NCBI RefSeq assembly: GCF_914767665.1
Contig: NC_059504.1
Coordinates: 45,601,720-45,665,719 of the forward strand
From: Harmonia axyridis
Lineage: Eukaryota > Arthropoda > Insecta > Coleoptera > Coccinellidae
DNA: 64,000 nt
Direction: 5' to 3'
Position 1 is the stretch's first letter. The number at the start of each line of letters is the position of its first letter. A program made the position numbers and the translations under genes. The notes below the pieces were generated by a model. The model was not told the origin of the DNA, made no database searches, and saw only the letters and a list, made by a program, of their open reading frames with translations. Shown here piece after piece: positions 10,575 to 21,235 of the stretch.

Positions 10575-10900
10575 ATGAGGAGAAGAAGAGTACGAAGTTC
10601 CAGTTGGGTTGGCTCTTTTTTAGCAGGATGCCTCCATACAGCAATGACGATATTTTTAGTTGACGTTCTACAGCAAATTATTTTCGAGAAAGTTTCCCTA
10701 AAAGACCTTGACTGGAAAAGAAGTTTCCAAAATATGGGTGTTGGATTTGTCTTAGGGGTATGTTGAACTCATCTTAGGTTAACACAACTTTAAACTGGTT
10801 ATTTTTTCAGGGTTTGGTGTCCCAAATCATAAGCGGTCTGTTATGTTCATTGATGAACGCTAGAATTTCTTCCTGTAGAAAAGTGTCCTACTATAGATAA
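10575..10900 (+). CDS. Truncated Mpv17-like protein (first gene of tandem array)
   Basis: Two exons, 10575-10757 and 10811-10900, joined in phase 0 across a 53-base intron, give 90 residues. The first exon aligns with exon 1 of the neighbouring Mpv17 genes (IFLVDVLQQIIFEKVSLKDL then DWKRSFQNMGVGFVLG), and the intron falls at exactly the same codon position. Exon 2 (GLVSQIISGLLCS) stops after 29 codons instead of about 115-125, so the C-terminal half with the WP and NFYF motifs is missing. It is either a degenerate member of the array or a short derived protein. The homology is inferred from the conserved splice position and pattern, as residue identity is low. Confidence 0.55.
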
Positions 10901-11069
10901 AATAAAAATTAATATAAACAAAATAAAAAACGATCCTGAATATTCACTATTTTTGACACAATGTCGCAACGTTGCAATCCAGTATGACAGTTTCGATACA
11001 CACGGTGAGGTTCAAATTTAGGTTAGAATAATACTTGCTCTCCTCTCGGGTTTCATTTTTGGGGAAAAA

Positions 11070-11682
11070 ATGAGTCGAATAATACATACATACAAAAAGT
11101 TTTTATCATCACACCCGTTTTTAGTTCAAACGGTACAAACAGGAATGTTAATGGGTGTAGGTGACGTTATAGCACAGAGAATAGTCGAGAAAAAAACGCA
11201 TAAAGAACATGACTACAAACGAACAATGACATTTTTAGGTTTAGGAACTTGTTTAGTTGTGAGTTTACATCTCTACTAACCGTTATTAATTTGTTACACA
11301 CTATTTCACTATTTTTTAGGGTCCAGCACTAGTAACTTGGTACAAAACACTGAGTGTAGTTGTGACAGGTACGGGCAAATCTGTGGTTCTCAAAAAAGTG
11401 GCATTGGATCAGCTGTGTTTCTCCCCTACTTTCATAGGATGTTTTCTATGCGCATTGGGATTTGCACAAGGGAATGATTTCGAGAAAATACAAAATGATA
11501 TTTCGAAAAATTATACAGATATTCTTTTAACAAATTACCAAATTTGGCCATTAGTTCAGCTGGGAAATTTTTATTTCACTCCGCTACAATACCAGACTTT
11601 GGTTGTACAAGGAGTTGCAATTTGTTGGAACACCTACATATCATGGAAAACTCAATCACAACCAGATTCAATTGAAAACTGA
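11070..11682 (+). CDS. Mpv17/PMP22-family membrane protein, array member 2
   Basis: Two exons, 11070-11258 and 11320-11682, phase 0, 183 residues; family members are usually 176-190. Mpv17 proteins are four-helix integral proteins of the mitochondrial inner membrane or peroxisome, implicated in metabolite channelling and mtDNA maintenance. Recognisable are HPFLVQTVQTGMLMGVGDVI in helix 1, KEHDYKRTMTFLGLGTCLVG, KKVALDQLCFSP, and the C-terminal signature NYQIWPLVQLGNFYF with WNTYISWK. A poly(A) signal AATAAA lies at 11831-11836. Residues match Mpv17 proper better than PXMP2, but orthology was not tested. Confidence 0.93.
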
Positions 11683-11960
11683 CAGACGCCGTACCTTTTA
11701 TAATTTAATTGATATTTTTCCTAATTTTTTGTTAATTGTTCATGTATGAGATGTAGATTTTTTCAAATATTAAGACTGTATTGTTTAGAAGTGGTAGATA
11801 TACCCCTTCACCACTTGTACATTTTCCTTCAATAAAGCTCTTTACGCGATTTTGACAGTATAAATATTGCCAATCATGATTGTAATCGCGAACCAGGTTA
11901 TAACATTTTTTATTTTAAGAATTTAGTTGTATCAAAGTTTCAAGTAGATATCAATATATC

Positions 11961-12588
11961 ATGTTAACCAAATTTTTTGGTATATATAACAAGTTCCTTC
12001 GAAAATACCCTTTAGCTGTTCAATGTTTGCAAACAGGATTATTAATAGGTATGGGAGATGCTCTTTGTCAATCTATAGTGGAAAACACTCCTATTCTTGA
12101 TTTCAATTCTCGTAGAGCCTTAGAATTTTTCGGAATAGGAACTTTTGTTATAGTACGTATACATAATTGAATTTTAATATCTGATTGAATTCACTGAAAC
12201 TTCAACATTCCAGGGACCACCAAAAGTTTTTTGGCTAAGAACACTTGCTTCGCACATAACCGGAAAAAATGACTTGCTTGTCGTCATAAAAAAGGTCATT
12301 TTGGATCAAGTTATTTTTGCTCCTTTTGGTCTTTTTCTTTTTTTGATATCTCTAGCGCTAATTCAAGGAAAAAAGTCGAGCGAAATCAAACAGATTCTAA
12401 CCGATGATTTTTCCGAAATATTATTGGCAAATTATAAGGTGTGGCCTACTATTCAATTAGTTAATTTTTATTTCATACCTCTTCAACATCAAGTACTCTT
12501 TATTCAGACTGTGGCAATTATTTGGAATACATACCTTTCTTGGAGGACCCATCTGAAAAAGGAATATAATAAAATTAAAATTGATTGA
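11961..12588 (+). CDS. Mpv17/PMP22-family membrane protein, array member 3
   Basis: Two exons, 11961-12152 and 12214-12588, phase 0, 188 residues, with an intron of 61 bases at the same codon as in its neighbours. Motifs: YPLAVQCLQTGLLIGMGDAL, GIGTFVI|GPPKVFW, KKVILDQVIFAPFG, NYKVWPTIQLVNFYFIPLQH, WNTYLSWRTHLKK. It is the most diverged of the four complete members, with a serine- and leucine-rich central helix and a basic tail. A poly(A) signal AATAAA lies at 12647-12652. Function is as for the family; specific substrate unknown. Confidence 0.92.
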
Positions 12589-13236
12589 AAACTGACTTTT
12601 GGGAGCCTTTTGTTTAGTTTATAATCCTAATTAAGAGCATTTAATTAATAAACTTATTCGAACGTTTTTTTGTCTGAATTCTTTTGATAATATTGGTAAA
12701 CTACAGTGCTGCCACTTCTTAGGAAGTATAAATGTAATATTGTATTTGTATAATACCTACACCATATAAATGAATGTAAACCATCCTACTTGCACGTTTG
12801 TTTTATATGATGGTAAGGAAAAAGAAGACGTATACATTTTCTCAGTTCCAAAGTGATAAAAAGTGAAAATGTTTCCTTCCAGGTACCTAATTAGAAGCAA
12901 TGTATATGTAAAAAGCAGTGGTGTAGCTAGAGATTAGGTCGGAGTCTTTTACCTATACGAAATTAATAAACAATCATAGGGTATTAGAAACATCTTAATA
13001 CTCAATAATTAAATTATTTCTTCAGTAATTCTGGTTTTAGGAGAATTATATTAGTAGGAAAAAAAAAAACAGACCATAGAATGAAAAATCTATGATTGTA
13101 GTTCTAGAAACCAATGCCGCATGTCTCAAAACATTTTGAACTAGTGAGATGTTGTGCGATGTAATATATACATTTTAAAATGTCAACTCGTTTACCTTAC
13201 TACCTGAACTGAAATTTTGAGAGCAAAGCATTCAAA
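12589..13236. other. Spacer between Mpv17 members 3 and 4
   Basis: Contains the poly(A) signal at 12647-12652 and otherwise AT-rich DNA without recognisable genes or repeats. The promoter of member 4 should lie at its right end. Confidence 0.5.
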
Positions 13237-13911
13237 ATGTCGGCATTTTTGCAAATTTATAAAAATACTTTACAGAGACATCCTTTCATAGTACAGTCCG
13301 TTCAAGTTGGTACTCTGATGGGAATTGGTGATATTATTGCTCAAAAGTGCATTGAACAACGATATAGTGAAAAACCTTACAATTTTAAAAGGACTACAAA
13401 TTTCTTTTTGCTGGGAACTTGTTTTTTGGTGAGTATATTTCATGTTTATATTTTCGCTTTCAATTAAATGTGTTTACGATTTTTTATTTCATCTTCCGAT
13501 TTTTGTTATTATTTGAATTATCCATTGTTGCCATTTACTATAATTTTCTGTTTTTTCCAGGGTCCTGTTAACAGTAGGTGGTTCAGGATATTAGACCAGT
13601 ATGTAAAAGGAAAACCTACTCAGAGAGTTCTGAAAAAAGTTGCTTTAGATCAGTTTGTTTATATTCCATGTTTTCTTGCTGTTTTTCTCACTTCTTTGGA
13701 ATACTTGGAAAGGAAATCTTTAGATGATGCCAGGAAAGCAGTTAAACTGTATTATTGGGATGTGATTAAAGCGAATTATACTATTTGGCCAATGGTACAA
13801 TTATGTAATTTTTATTTTGTACCTTTAAACTATCAAACTCTAGTTGTTCAGGTTGTAGCTTTAGGATGGAATACCTATATTTCCTATAGAACTCATTTGA
13901 AAGAAGACTGA
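13237..13911 (+). CDS. Mpv17/PMP22-family membrane protein, array member 4
   Basis: Two exons, 13237-13428 and 13561-13911, phase 0, 180 residues. The intron (132 bases) is longest here and stays open downstream of 13468, which creates a false longer reading frame. Motifs: HPFIVQSVQVGTLMGIGDII, AQKCIEQRYSEKPYNFKR, GPVNSRWFRILDQYVKGKPT, LKKVALDQFVYIPCFLA, NYTIWPMVQLCNFYF, WNTYISYRTHLKED. It is clearly closest to member 5 (shared AQKCIEQRY, KGKP and ALGWN), indicating the most recent duplication of the array. Confidence 0.94.
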
Positions 13912-14300
13912 AAATGTGATTTGAATTGTTTTTCATTCAAAATGTCGAATTTTTGTAATACTCTATGACTATACATTACTGACTATCTGTGATCTGCTTT
14001 TTAAATTATTTTTTTGTAACGATATGCATTTCACTAATTGTTTCATTTTTATTTATTAGTTTTAAAATATATACAAGAAATATACTTAATCTAATTAATT
14101 TTACTCTGTCTATTTATTTTTCAGATGGTTTTCATAGTTTCAAAGCTATTAATAATTACGTTATTTTGCTTGATATATTTAATTTTCTCTGTGATTGGTT
14201 TCATGCCCTGAATTTTTTGACAAGTTTCAGTCAAATTTTCTATTAATCTGTGTTTCCCTCGGAAAATTTCTAGTTAATAGAGTGATTTTTTTTCATAAGT
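13912..14300. other. Spacer between Mpv17 members 4 and 5
   Basis: AT-rich, no recognisable feature. Open frames here are leucine/phenylalanine/isoleucine-rich by-products of composition. Confidence 0.5.
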
Positions 14301-14891
14301 ATGTCGAAATTGATGCGAACGTACACGAAAATCCTCCAGAAAAATCCAATAATAATTCAATCCATACAGGTAGGTTTTCTCATGGGTGCTGGTGATGCTA
14401 TCGCCCAAAAATGTATTGAACAACGTTACGAGCCAAAACCTTTTGATTTTAACAGAAATAGGAATTTTATTTTGCTGGGAACCTTCGTCATTGTAAGTGT
14501 TGACTTTCAATAATTTGAATGAATTCTGATTGTATCGCTTTTCTAGGGACCTTCATCAAGTGCATGGTATACCATATTAGATCGATATATTAAGGGTAAA
14601 CCAGCAGAGGTGGCAATCAAAAAAGTGATATGTGACCAATTCATTTTTGCACCGTGCTTTTTAGCGATATTTCTTATTCTTCTAGAAACTTTGGAAGGAA
14701 AGTCACTGAAAGAAGCTAAAAAATCTATGAGTGTTTATTACTTTGATATCCTCAAAGCAAATTATTCCGTTTGGCCTTTGGTGCAGCTTTGTAATTTTTA
14801 TTTAATTCCCGTTAACTACCAAACTCTTGTTGTTCAATGTGTTGCATTAGGTTGGAATATTTTCATTTCATACAAAACTCATGTGAAATAA
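14301..14891 (+). CDS. Mpv17/PMP22-family membrane protein, array member 5
   Basis: Two exons, 14301-14492 and 14547-14891, phase 0, 178 residues, intron 54 bases. Motifs: NPIIIQSIQVGFLMGAGDAI, AQKCIEQRYEPKPFDFNR, GTFVI|GPSSSAWYTILDRYIKGKPA, KKVICDQFIFAPCFLA, NYSVWPLVQLCNFYLIPVNY, ALGWNIFISYKTHVK. All four membrane segments and the C-terminal signature are intact. It is probably a recent duplicate of member 4. Confidence 0.94.
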
Positions 14892-15100
14892 AATCCACCT
14901 TCATTACTACATTTTTCCTTTAGTGATGATTGGTTTTCTATGGTCTGCCATAAAATATCTCAACTCTTCAAAAATGCCATACATTGATATTTTGCAGGTT
15001 ATATTTCCAGTTCAGCGTATGGTATTCTAATTATTATTCTGAATAGGAATAATTATTATTGGACATATAACTATATTAAAACTTCTCTGTGTTATTTACT

Positions 15101-15433
15101 ATGGAAGACTATGTTTTGAACGAAAATAATTGGAAGTTAGAAGCGCAGAGTGTTATTAATGATATTAAAAATCATGTTAAGACAGTTACCATATCTGAAA
15201 CATTGCAAAGCACCAACAAATGTGTTTTCTTCAATTTGAAAACGTTGGAAAATGAGTCCTTGTGTATAGAGTTATCTGCAAATGGATTTCGAATAGTTGG
15301 CAATCTGTTTGATCACAATGATATCAACCAATCAGATTACTATGAGACACCTTACAGTCTTCTAAATAAGATCAGTCCAATGTTTACTGCTTCATTCAGA
15401 GATGAGCTTCTGGAAAAATTATCTAAGACTTGA
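15101..15433 (+). CDS. GSKIP: GSK3B-interacting protein (GSKIP) domain protein
   Basis: A single-exon frame of 110 codons from the ATG at 15101; the in-frame GTG at 15089 is not a credible start in an animal gene. GSKIP is a small cytosolic scaffold that binds and inhibits GSK3-beta and, in vertebrates, anchors PKA. The signature is visible: LEAQSVINDI near the N-terminus (PKA-anchoring-like amphipathic helix in vertebrates), CIELSANGFRIVG in the middle, and YYETPYSLLNKISPMFTASF followed by LLEKL at the end, which matches the C-terminal GSK3-binding region. The N-terminal extension of the human protein is absent, as expected for invertebrates. A poly(A) signal AATAAA lies at 15889-15894. Confidence 0.92.
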   Translation: MEDYVLNENNWKLEAQSVINDIKNHVKTVTISETLQSTNKCVFFNLKTLENESLCIELSANGFRIVGNLFDHNDINQSDYYETPYSLLNKISPMFTASFRDELLEKLSKT

Positions 15434-16194
15434 ATGGAGTTATTTGGTTATCGAGGAAATTATTTTGTAATTTTATGGAGAATGATTATGGTCTTTAAAA
15501 TGAAGTTGACATCCAATTTATTTCATTCATCAAAAACCACTGACAGAGTAGTGATAGAATTATACCAAATCCTATTCACTTGTAAATGAATGCTCTTAAT
15601 ATGTAAAGTATAGCACAGTGTATATTTAATTTCGAAGGTGTATTAACATATACTAGCATATATACATATACCCTAGCAATTTGAGCTGACAATAAGAATT
15701 ATATTGTAAACATTAAATGTATAAAATATTTTGAGTTCACAGTGGACTACTTTTATAAATTTCAAATTTTTAGGCATCTATGGAATATTAAAATTTAATT
15801 ATGTATCAATGCAACAACTTATTGAGAAGCGATGTTGAATATAAAATATTTTGAGTTCCCAGAGGATTCAGTATTACAAATGATTTCTAATAAACTTTCT
15901 TTTGAGACATTAGAATTGTATTATATATCATAACCTTTTCTTATTTTCAAATGAAAACGATTTTTGGATAATGATGCCTTTTTCTTTTATTTTTTTTAGG
16001 GGGGTGAAAAAAATTTATACCGACATAGGCGTAACGAGGGGAGCTATTGGGGACAGAACCAACCCCCATGGATTAGGAGAAATAAAAAAATTGTAACTAA
16101 CAATTTGAAAAAACAAAAATTTATAAAAAAATTGCAAAGATTTTGCTTTTTCAAAGTGGGGTAAGCTTCCCATGAGTCAACTTCAGTTACGCCA
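15434..16194. other. GSKIP 3' UTR and intergenic DNA
   Basis: Holds AATAAA at 15889-15894 and a direct repeat of TATAAAATATTTTGAGTTC at about 15719 and 15839. From about 15990 the sequence merges into GGGG/CCCC-rich repeat material continued at 16195. Confidence 0.45.
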
Positions 16195-16500
16195 TGGTAT
16201 ACCTACCGTTGATGAATGCAAAAATCACAGAAAGGGGCGACAAAGCGGAAGGATAAAGGAATATAACATAAAATAATAAACTGCGGACGTGTGCTACAAA
16301 CGTGATAATCTTGAAAGCGATATTGGAGTCGTAAACCTTTAAAAAGGTCCGATTTTTTCTGCCTGAGTAAAATTTTTATTAGTTCACTTTTATGGAAAAA
16401 TTTCGTCATTTTGGCAAAAATTCTGAATTTTTATATTTTGAAAGTTTTGGGGAGGGGGGGCGTATACTAACCGCCATTACCCCCCATATCTACGTCCCTG
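16195..16500 (-). repeat. Dispersed repeat, copy in reverse orientation of 45445-45800
   Basis: The reverse complement shares blocks with 45445-45800: the G-run end with GGCGTAGA, an AAATTTCTCCATAAAA-like block, the CGCTTTCAAGAT block and GATTTTTGCATTCATC followed by GGTATAC. It carries no convincing gene. Class unknown. Confidence 0.6.
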
Positions 16501-17617
16501 CCTGAACCAGGTGATTTGGTGCGTACTATGAATATCGGGCTTAGATTTTAATATTTATTTGCATTAGCTATCTTTCATAAAATTGATACAGACATCAGAG
16601 AATTATTTTAAGGACAAGATAGTGTTTATCGAATTGAATGCTCCTATAACGTTTATTTTTGAAGTACTTTTATTCATACATTGCTCAAAATCAAATTCAC
16701 ATTATTTTAAGGTATACTATGAAATCACATTTTTCTTCATATCTCAAGGTTCTATGCTATGCATAGAAGAATATCTGATTTTTATATTTAATAAATATAT
16801 TTCTTTAAATATACTCTATGCAACAATGTCGTTGTACATATATGAAGGTCAATAAAATAAATAAAACAATTGATAAAATCTTATTGGAGGATTCATAAAT
16901 TAACAACAACCTTCTAAAATACACATAAAAATTAAAAGGGATATCTAGACATCTTGTCAACATTTTAATTGACAAGTATTTACTATTTGTGAAATGGAAG
17001 AGAATATAAATCAAGAGAGTAGGTATACTTTCCTCATGATAACTATTTTCTATTTTACATTGATAATTTTTCCACTTTAACGCATCTATTGCGTATTGAA
17101 AATAACAACTATAGGCCTCATTATTATCAGTTGTCTCTTCATTTTAGCTCAGTCAACTGAAAATACATGGAAAATAATATTAGTGTCTGCCTGACTCAAG
17201 GAATTTCTCATTCAAGAATGAATTTCTACAAGATATTCAAGGTAATTTACCTATACATTATTGTATTGCTTGTTAAGTGTTTTTCTTGTAGCAGATTTTG
17301 CTTTAATTGGATCAGTATTTTTTGCTTGATGATTTGAGAACACTATAAAATAAAATTGATATCGTCAACCTTTTTGTGTTTGGTTTTTAATTCAATAGAT
17401 TTTCCTGGGGATTGAGGGAAACACATGGATAAGGCTTATCGTCTTATTGTTGTGTAGAGGGAATCGAGAACACAGAATTAAGGGGATACAGCTTCATAAA
17501 TAATTTGAATAATTCTTCAAATCAGGCAGATTTTATTGAATGAATTTTTCGCAGGTATCTCCTTTTAACAGGGTCTAACTACCTATTCACGCGCTTTTGA
17601 TGATTGATAGAGCATTT
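16501..17617. other. Intergenic DNA and 3' UTR of the diuretic hormone gene
   Basis: AT-rich, no gene. A minus-strand AATAAA (complement of 17532-17537) is a good poly(A) signal about 80 bases after the stop of the DH47-type exon. Confidence 0.5.
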
Positions 17618-17845
17618 TTACATGTTGTTGAACCTGTCCATGCTTCTTCTATGGACGGGGTAAGACCGCTTGCCAAAGGACTGCAAAAATTGACGGTTGC
17701 GTTCTGCGTTTTGTTTGGTCTTCTTTCTTGCGATTTCCATTACTAGCTTGTTTCTGAGTGCGTCCAGGGAATTAACAATGGACAAGGAACCCCTAGGCCT
17801 AAGAAACTCTGCCCTCTTGATCCTCGTCTCTGATGGCACGTCCCT
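17618..17845 (-). CDS. Dh47: CRF-like diuretic hormone gene, alternative last exon encoding DH47-type peptide
   Basis: Acceptor TTATTTCAG, then 75 codons to TAA in phase 0, compatible with the donor of the signal-peptide exon at 24941. After an 11-residue linker ending IKR lies a 46-residue peptide beginning AEFLRPRGSLSIVNSLDALR and ending RNRQFLQSF, followed by GKR (amidation and dibasic cleavage) and a short tail. It closely matches beetle DH47 and other amidated CRF-like diuretic hormones (consensus PSLSIVN-LDVLRxRL...EIARRK). Such peptides act on class B GPCRs of Malpighian tubules and raise cAMP to drive secretion. Length 46 rather than 47. The exon is used instead of the one at 20829. 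Confidence 0.92.
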   Translation of the reverse strand, partial: RDVPSETRIKRAEFLRPRGSLSIVNSLDALRNKLVMEIARKKTKQNAERNRQFLQSFGKRSYPVHRRSMDRFNNM

Positions 17846-18079
17846 CTGAAATAAAATAACAACTCCTGTATTTTTCTTTGGTTTTCAATTCCGATGTTAT
17901 AGATATATTAGGGGTAGGATTCTGTAACTTTGTACAACTTTGCTTCCGACGTTTTGCAAGTGGTAGTCGAAATAAATAGATCGTAGATGTCATACAATAA
18001 GCTTAGGTATTTGTGAACATAACGCCATCGAAATATTTGTTGATTTGTGTCTGCATCATAAAGTTTTTCTCGATTAAAC

Positions 18080-18785
18080 ATGTCAGCTTACGAGCCAAAT
18101 TCTCGTCATTTGCGGGAGGTTTTAATTTTCTGCTTTAATATGAAGAAATCTGCGGCTGAGGCTTATCGAATGCTTTCAAATACCGATGGTGAGGCCGCTA
18201 TTAGTGAAAGAACGTGCCGAGAGTGGTTTCAACGCTCCAAGAACGGTGACTTTGACGTCGAAGACCAGCATGGCGTTGGAAGATAGAAGGTTTTCGAAGA
18301 TGCAGAATTGGAGGCATATTACTTAATCAAGATTCGTGTCAAATGCAACAAGAATTGGCAGGATCAGGGAGGGACGCAACAAGCCATTTCAAAACGCCTG
18401 AAAGTCATGGGAATAATTCAGAAACAAGGAAATTGGATGCCAAACAAGTTGAAGCTGAGAGATGTTGAATGGCGTTTATTGCTTGTGAACAGCTGCTTGC
18501 AAGGAAGGGATTTCTGCATCGCATTGTAACCGGAGACGGAAGATGGGTTCATTACGATAATCGCAAGTGCAGAAAATCATAGGATATCCCGGCCATGCTT
18601 CCACGTCGATGGCCAAATCGAATATTCACGGTTCCAAGGTCATGCTCAGTATTTGGTGGGACCAGCTCGGCATAGTATATTATGAGTTGTTAAAAAAAAA
18701 AAATGGCGGGAGCAAAGTTGTACGCCTATGTATTTCTCAAAGTAGAAGTTTTGAGGGATTTTACATTATTTCTTTATATATTTGA
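18080..18785 (+). pseudogene. Mariner transposase, N-terminal and central relic
   Basis: Starts SAYEPNSRHLREVLIFCFNM and continues with the helix-turn-helix region (SERTCREWFQR, NGDFDVED), then after frameshifts QQAISKRLKVMG, QKQGNWMPNKLK, HRIVTGDG and an IHGSKVM, WWDQLG block. These are diagnostic of mariner transposases. Stops and frameshifts at about 18285, 18305 and 18530 inactivate it, and the catalytic C-terminal part is missing or replaced. It lies in the intron between the two alternative diuretic-hormone exons. Confidence 0.9.
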
Positions 18786-18964
18786 GGTCGAAAAAGAGAG
18801 TTCAAGTTTGAAAAGATCTAATTACTTTTAAACTCAGAACATTGTAGCTATCCTGGTATAATTTCGTTAACATTACTTAATTTATAGCGAACCTCCGCAC
18901 TCATTATTTCGACAACAGATTTGTTCGTGCCTGGGGGGTATACCTACATATACAATATCAACGA

Positions 18965-19275
18965 AATGGGGCTCGTCCTCACTTTGGAATAAACGTTTAC
19001 GTTCGTCAATATCTTGACGCCACAATTCCTGGAAGGCCCGTAGGACCTCGAGGACCTATTTTGAGAGAACACCGCATACCCCAGACTTGACCCTATTAGA
19101 TTTTTTTGTATGGTCATTTGAAATGAAAGGTTTTTGAATAGGCTGCAGCAGAATAGTTACAGCAAAGAATTCTCCTGAAGTCTTTGAGCGAAGTTTACAA
19201 AGTATTTACACTTGTATCGGTCAATGCCAACATGATTAAAAGAGCACAATTTGAACACTTAGTCAAAATTTCGTT
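18965..19275 (+). pseudogene. Second Tc1/mariner-type transposase relic
   Basis: Reads GARPHFGINVYVRQYLDATI, then a degraded PxGPRGPI...TDPxxFF region and, at the end, RAQFEHLVK. The order (acidic-proximal HF, RQYLD, RGPI, PLDFF-like, FEHL) is that of the C-terminal catalytic part of IS630/Tc1/mariner-type transposases. Several stops are present. It is not the same element as the relic at 18080. Confidence 0.55.
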
Positions 19276-20828
19276 TGTTTTTGTTTATTTTTACTTTTCT
19301 AAAAAAAAATTTTACTACGGTAGTAATTTTTTTACATCAATTAGGTAGGTCTAATAAATCAGCAAAAACAAGTTGGGGTAGTAATTAAAAAAAATGAAGT
19401 CAGTCTGTAAAAATGAATGACATCATAACTAAAATTATCATGCCATAAGGTGATTAATTGAAAACTAAAATTGACCAGTTTGAGCGTTTTGCTTGAATAT
19501 TCATTAACAGAGTTATGAATTTTGTTCTCTACTTTATCCTTTTATTTTAGGGTACGTGTTATTGAATAAGTGCGACAAACTTCAGGGGGGTGATTCAGCA
19601 AAAAAAAAATTAAAGTTTTTTACATTTTGTTTGTTAAAGTTGTTCTTAAAAACTGATTATTTATTTTTTGTTATCAATTTTTTGAAAGGAAAAAAAATTA
19701 CGCCACTTAGATATTTCTAGCTATAATCATTCCCTGAAATTTGTCATACTTATTGACTTACTGTATACTGTATATAGAATAACAATTTCAAGTTTAGAAG
19801 TAATGCCAATATTTCCATAACGAGAGTTTGGATATAGAGTTCTGTGATCTCCAAGGGTGCAAAAGGAGAGGCATCTGACTGAACTAATGGTAAAAGCTCG
19901 AATCTCTGTATCATTCCATTAATTGAAAATTGATTTCATTGGCTTTCAAAACTATTGAATAACTTCTAAGAGTACCTACCAACCTATATTTCTTGTTCAA
20001 TTTTTAGTTTCCTTCATTTTAAGAATTGACGCAGAAAATTTTAACATTATTTCATAAAAGGTAACCATTTCAATGGCTTACAGCTAGAGATTACTCTAAA
20101 ATATTTTTTGTAATTCTTTTTTTCACATGGTATTCGCATATTGTGTAGTTTAATGAAGAAAAAAACTTGATTTTTCGGAAATGAGTTTAATTTGGTTAAA
20201 AAAAAAACACGCAAAATCTTTGTACTGTTGCAAGTATATTTCGATCATATTGTTGATTATTTATTCATGATGATTCAATACAGTTATCGATATCTATATT
20301 TAGATCAAAATTTACTAAAAACTGAATAAAAAAGTCATAAAAATAGATTCGATAAATATACAAATATTCCACAAAATCAAATAATTAAATACTATAATAA
20401 ATACTGCATAAAAATCGAGATTGAACAAAATATCTCGGAAGACTAGATGATGCAACTAAATAAAAATAGAAAATTAATTGACTAGAATACACAAATCAAA
20501 AATTAAATAAGTTGATTAACATTGTCTTAATTATTCTTTGCTACTATCGACAGTAAATACACATAACAGCATTGTTAAATACGATGAGATTTAACGATAC
20601 AGGAATGTCTTTCAACCTGAGAATTTTCTAAGAAGTCAACAGTCTATTTGAAACATTGTAAATTTGGAAATTGAAGACCAATCCCGCCCTTTGTGAGCAA
20701 TATCTCTCACGGTTTCAATTCTAATCTATAGCGTTAAATCGGGTCGACGGGAGGGACAGAATCTTCAAATTCCCGCAAAATAATATTAGTCTATTGAGAT
20801 CGGTGAGATTGATTTCGAAGGAGTGAAG
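19276..20828. other. Intron / alternative-exon 3' region of the diuretic hormone gene
   Basis: Very AT-rich sequence with no gene. The region just below 20829 must contain the 3' UTR of the DH37-type transcript. No unequivocal poly(A) signal was chosen. Confidence 0.4.
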
Positions 20829-21002
20829 TTACAGCCTCTGGAGTAGCTCCCTATTCCTTTGGACGTTCTTCTCCCAGTTTTTATACATCATGGCTTTCCT
20901 CAGGGCATCTATCGGAGCTTTTATGGATAGAGATGGCCTGACATTCCTGTCGTCTACATATGACTCATAGTACCGTTTGTGTATATTTGATCTGTAAGGT
21001 TC
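20829..21002 (-). CDS. Dh37: CRF-like diuretic hormone gene, alternative last exon encoding DH37-type peptide
   Basis: Acceptor CATTTTTCAG then 57 codons and TAA, phase 0, so it splices in frame to the exon at 24941. The linker EPYRSNIHKR supplies a dibasic site, and the peptide after it contains RPSLSIKAPIDALRKAM and ends RNRELLQRL immediately before the stop. There is no GKR, so the mature peptide has a free C-terminus, as in Tenebrio and Tribolium DH37 (ITAPIDVLRKT core, non-amidated). The predicted peptide after KR is 47 residues; a further cleavage before the conserved core would shorten it. The mutually exclusive use with 17618-17845 is inferred from identical phase and stop codons. Confidence 0.9.
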   Translation of the reverse strand, partial: EPYRSNIHKRYYESYVDDRNVRPSLSIKAPIDALRKAMMYKNWEKNVQRNRELLQRL

Positions 21003-21235
21003 CTGAAAAATGAAAGATGCCAACTTTAGTACCTACTTCGAGAACTGTGTTTGTATATATCGACAACCAGGCAAAGAGAGGTATTTGGAACAATTTGTAA
21101 AGCAAGTCAGGTATCAGGTAGAAAAAATAAGAAAGAAATTGTTGAAAGTCGTACCTAAAAGTAATTCGGTCCATTCAGAATAATAAATATGTCCTATGGT
21201 ACCTGAATATGTATTATCCCTCAAGATTTATCATA

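Noticed and set aside
13468..13911. 147-codon frame starting upstream of the second exon of Mpv17 member 4
   Set aside because: Its first 31 codons are intron sequence; the splice site at 13561 and the paralogues fix the true exon.
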